NCBI GenBank assembly: GCA_016284975.1 | Contig: JAEEPV010000272.1 | Span: 1 to 7,587 of the forward strand | Source of the DNA: Solobacterium sp. | Lineage (GTDB): Bacteria > Bacillota_I > Bacilli_A > Erysipelotrichales > Erysipelotrichaceae | DNA length: 7,587 nucleotides | Direction of reading: 5' to 3' | Part shown: piece by piece, positions 6,085 to 7,587 of the stretch | How positions within the stretch are numbered: the stretch's first letter is position 1 | How the letters are laid out: each line of letters opens with the position of its first letter | Program-made: the position numbers and the translations under genes | Notes under the pieces: model-generated | Databases searched by the model: none | Seen by the model: the letters and a program-made list of their open reading frames with translations, nothing else | What the model was told of the DNA's origin: nothing

Positions 6085-7023
6085 CTATTCAAACCGGGCG
6101 CCGACCAGATTTCTACCGACCCCGTTATAGAACGCATCTGCATTCATGCGCGCCTTTCCTTCCATCTGAAGCTCATATACCAGAAGTACACCGCCATCTG
6201 CTGCTATGCGCATCGCATGATCCGCAAAGCCAAGTATCGTACCTGGCGTTTCTTTGACCGGGCCGTTTTCTTTGCGTACACGCGCAAATTTGACCCGTTT
6301 ACCGTTCACAATCCCATATCCGATCGGTTCGTCAATCAGACCTCTGAGATGATTGTACAGCTCATTGATCGGTTCTTTCCGGAATGAAACCTGTTCTTCT
6401 TCCGGTTTGATATTACGGGCAATCACAGCTTTGGATTCATCCTGCACTTCACCTGGCAGTGTTCCTTCCAGATACTTCGGCAGATATTCCTGAATCAGCT
6501 GGCGTGCGGGCGCTTCCAGCTGCTGAAACAGCTCAGAAGAAGTGACATCCGGTCCGATCTCTGCAGGGATGCGCGCATAGACCTTTCCGCTGTCCATCTG
6601 CTCCGCCATTTCCATCAGGCAGACTTCTGTATAGTCATCCCCGTTCATGACTGCCCTTTGCATCGGAGCACCGCCGCGGTATTTCGGCAGCGGACTTGGA
6701 TGTATATTCAGACATCCGTATTTTGGCGCTTTAAGAATCGAAACCGGAATCAGCTGGCCATATGCACAGGTAATGATCAGATCCGGATTCAGAGAACAAA
6801 CGCTCTCTGCTTCATCACGCAGTCTTACCGGCTGAAGAATGGGAATCTGATGTTCTTTGGCAAATTCCTTCACCGGAGGCTCTTTCAGTTCGTGTTTGCG
6901 GCCGACTTTTTTATCAGGCTGTGAAACAGCCGCGATTACTTCATATCCCTCTTCCAGAAGCTGTGAAAATACAGCGCATGAATAGGTTGTTGTACCGAAA
7001 AAAACGACTCTGATACGATCCAT
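6085..7023 (-). CDS. fmt: Methionyl-tRNA formyltransferase
   Basis: This 312-residue enzyme transfers the formyl group from 10-formyl-tetrahydrofolate to Met-tRNAfMet, making the initiator tRNA. The catalytic residues fall at N106, H108 and D144, the same numbers as in E. coli. They lie in LNIHPSPLPKYRGGAP (105-120) and MDSG (143-146). QPDKKVGRKHEL and PPVKEFA also fit the N-terminal Rossmann domain; the tRNA-binding C-terminal domain starts after about residue 205. Two segments are unusual: the near-universal GTPxFA is GTTTYS (10-15), and the RALxPxP region reads RGLIDEPIGYG. GGAGGT, 6 nt before the ATG, fixes the start. It heads the operon. In many bacteria fmt instead adjoins def, priA or rsmB, none of which is present here. 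Confidence 0.96.
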   Translation of the reverse strand: MDRIRVVFFGTTTYSCAVFSQLLEEGYEVIAAVSQPDKKVGRKHELKEPPVKEFAKEHQIPILQPVRLRDEAESVCSLNPDLIITCAYGQLIPVSILKAPKYGCLNIHPSPLPKYRGGAPMQRAVMNGDDYTEVCLMEMAEQMDSGKVYARIPAEIGPDVTSSELFQQLEAPARQLIQEYLPKYLEGTLPGEVQDESKAVIARNIKPEEEQVSFRKEPINELYNHLRGLIDEPIGYGIVNGKRVKFARVRKENGPVKETPGTILGFADHAMRIAADGGVLLVYELQMEGKARMNADAFYNGVGRNLVGARFE

Positions 7024-7046
7024 AATTACCTCCGTTTACCGCGACA

Positions 7047-7075
7047 ATTATAGCTGAATTGCGTTGCATTTTAAA
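7047..7075 (-). promoter_or_regulatory. Promoter of the fmt operon
   Basis: On the minus strand a perfect TATAAT (7047-7052) lies 23 nt before the fmt ATG. Exactly 17 nt upstream is TTTAAA (7070-7075), a four-of-six -35 match. The predicted leader is short, about 17 nt, just enough for GGAGGT. Its -35 falls inside the rpsT promoter spacer. Confidence 0.65.
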
Positions 7076-7092
7076 ATACCCTTTGGTATAAT
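7064..7092 (+). promoter_or_regulatory. rpsT promoter (sigma-A type)
   Basis: TTGCAT (7064-7069), a 17-nt spacer and a perfect TATAAT (7087-7092) make a strong housekeeping promoter about 30 nt before the rpsT ATG. Its -35 box lies in the spacer of the divergent fmt promoter. Confidence 0.8.
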
Positions 7093-7122
7093 CCATATGT
7101 TTATGATGCAAAGGAGGTTTCC

Positions 7123-7389
7123 ATGGCAAATATCAAGTCCCAGAAGAAACGTGCGCTGACAAATCTCAAGGCTCAGGAAAACAATGCCGCAAAGAGAACT
7201 GTCGTTAAAAGTGCGATTAAAAACGTTCTGAAGGCTGTTGAGGAAAAGGATGCTGATGCGGCTAAGGCTGCGTATGACAAGGCAAACTCCGTCCTTGATA
7301 AAGCTGTATCAAGCGGAATCAAGACAGGCAACTACGCTGCCCGTCAGAAGTCCCGTCTTGCAAAGGCCGTCAATACAATCAGCAATTAA
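7123..7389 (+). CDS. rpsT: 30S ribosomal protein S20
   Basis: The 88-residue, lysine- and alanine-rich protein begins MANIKSQKKRALTN and ends with AARQKSRLAKAVNTISN, the two hallmark stretches of S20 (MANIKSxxKR and AARxKSRL). The length is normal. S20 is an all-helical primary binder of 16S rRNA at the bottom of the 30S body. The ATG at 7123-7125 follows AAGGAGG (7111-7117) after 5 nt; the gene uses ATG, not the UUG known for E. coli rpsT. It is transcribed alone, divergent from fmt, from the promoter at 7064-7092, and ends at its own terminator. In Bacillota rpsT commonly lies near lepA and hemW, so this placement is conventional. Confidence 0.98.
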   Translation: MANIKSQKKRALTNLKAQENNAAKRTVVKSAIKNVLKAVEEKDADAAKAAYDKANSVLDKAVSSGIKTGNYAARQKSRLAKAVNTISN

Positions 7390-7399
7390 GAATTGGCTA

Positions 7400-7431
7400 A
7401 AAGTCCATGCATGACATGGATTTTTTTATTT
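7400..7431 (+). terminator. rpsT terminator
   Basis: TCCATG (7404-7409) pairs with CATGGA (7415-7420) around CATGA and is followed by TTTTTTTATTTT. It starts about 10 nt after the rpsT stop, and the U tract is strong though the stem is short. Confidence 0.85.
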
Positions 7432-7432
7432 T

Positions 7433-7462
7433 AAAAATGCCTCGGAATATTCCCGAAGCATT
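7433..7462 (-). terminator. Terminator of the right-edge minus-strand gene
   Basis: On the minus strand AATGCTTCGG (7453-7462) pairs with CCGAGGCATT (7436-7445), including one T-G wobble, around a 7-nt loop. TTTTAAAATAAAA follows. It lies 8 nt after the stop codon at 7471, facing the rpsT terminator. Confidence 0.8.
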
Positions 7463-7470
7463 CAGGCTCA

Positions 7471-7587
7471 TCATTCACTTCTGTTCAGGATGGCATTCAG
7501 CGCATTCAATTCTGCTTCATGTTCCTTCGGATCCGCACCAAGTTCAATGATCCGCATAATTCCGCACCGTTTCCAGTTCAGATATTC
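7471..7587 (-). CDS. C-terminal fragment of an unidentified protein
   Basis: Reading the minus strand from the window edge gives 38 codons without a stop, then TGA at 7471-7473. The fragment includes WKRCGIMRIIELGADP and ends LNAILNRSE. It looks like a mainly helical, soluble C-terminus, and I do not recognise a family. Coding status is supported by the open frame, by a well-placed terminator just downstream, and by the convergent arrangement with rpsT. The start and the main domain lie outside the window. Confidence 0.65.
   Translation of the reverse strand, partial: EYLNWKRCGIMRIIELGADPKEHEAELNALNAILNRSE

Noticed and set aside
5515..6387. Long plus-strand open frame of 290 codons opposite lepA and fmt
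   Set aside because: It lies antisense to two unmistakable conserved genes, its product resembles no family, and it has no promoter or ribosome site; it is a codon-bias shadow.
1..7587. CRISPR array, tRNA, rRNA or toxin-antitoxin pair
   Set aside because: No regularly spaced long repeats, no tRNA cloverleaf or rRNA sequence, and no small adjacent gene pair were seen; the coiled-coil gene stands alone.

Overview
The window is almost entirely housekeeping DNA from a low- to mid-G+C Gram-positive bacterium (Bacillota). Strong purine-rich Shine-Dalgarno sites, sigma-A-type promoters with 17-bp spacers, compact hairpin-plus-U terminators and a large FtsX-like ABC permease all fit. The protein style suggests the Erysipelotrichia or a close relative, but that placement is an impression, not a result.

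From right to left, the core is a four-gene operon on the minus strand: fmt (Met-tRNA formyltransferase), lepA (EF4), hemW (heme chaperone) and a Cof-type HAD phosphatase. The genes are tightly packed: a 12-nt gap between fmt and lepA, a 20-bp overlap between lepA and hemW, and an ATGA overlap between hemW and the HAD gene. The operon ends at a clean terminator at 2311-2337. rpsT (protein S20) diverges from fmt on the plus strand, and the predicted promoters of the two genes interleave. rpsT converges with the 3' end of an unidentified minus-strand gene at the right edge, with a terminator for each direction between them.

Left of the operon lies a very AT-rich intergenic region with repeated AATAC boxes. 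It leads into a minus-strand gene for an unrecognised protein with a ribbon-helix-helix-like N-terminus and a long coiled coil. Next comes rpsO (protein S15), with its own promoter, a leader showing mutually exclusive pairings around the Shine-Dalgarno, and a terminator. The left edge holds the N-terminal 268 codons of an FtsX/MacB-type ABC permease. Between rpsO and the permease, 806-1033 holds two direct repeats of a TG-starting 16-mer and a 15-bp inverted repeat, which may be the remains of an insertion-sequence end.

Most genes serve translation (fmt, lepA, rpsT, rpsO). I found no CRISPR array, tRNA, rRNA or complete mobile element, and no obviously new multi-gene system. The points most worth following up are the rpsO leader switch, the coiled-coil gene with its AATAC repeats, the solitary repeat pair at 840-878, and the interleaved fmt/rpsT promoters.
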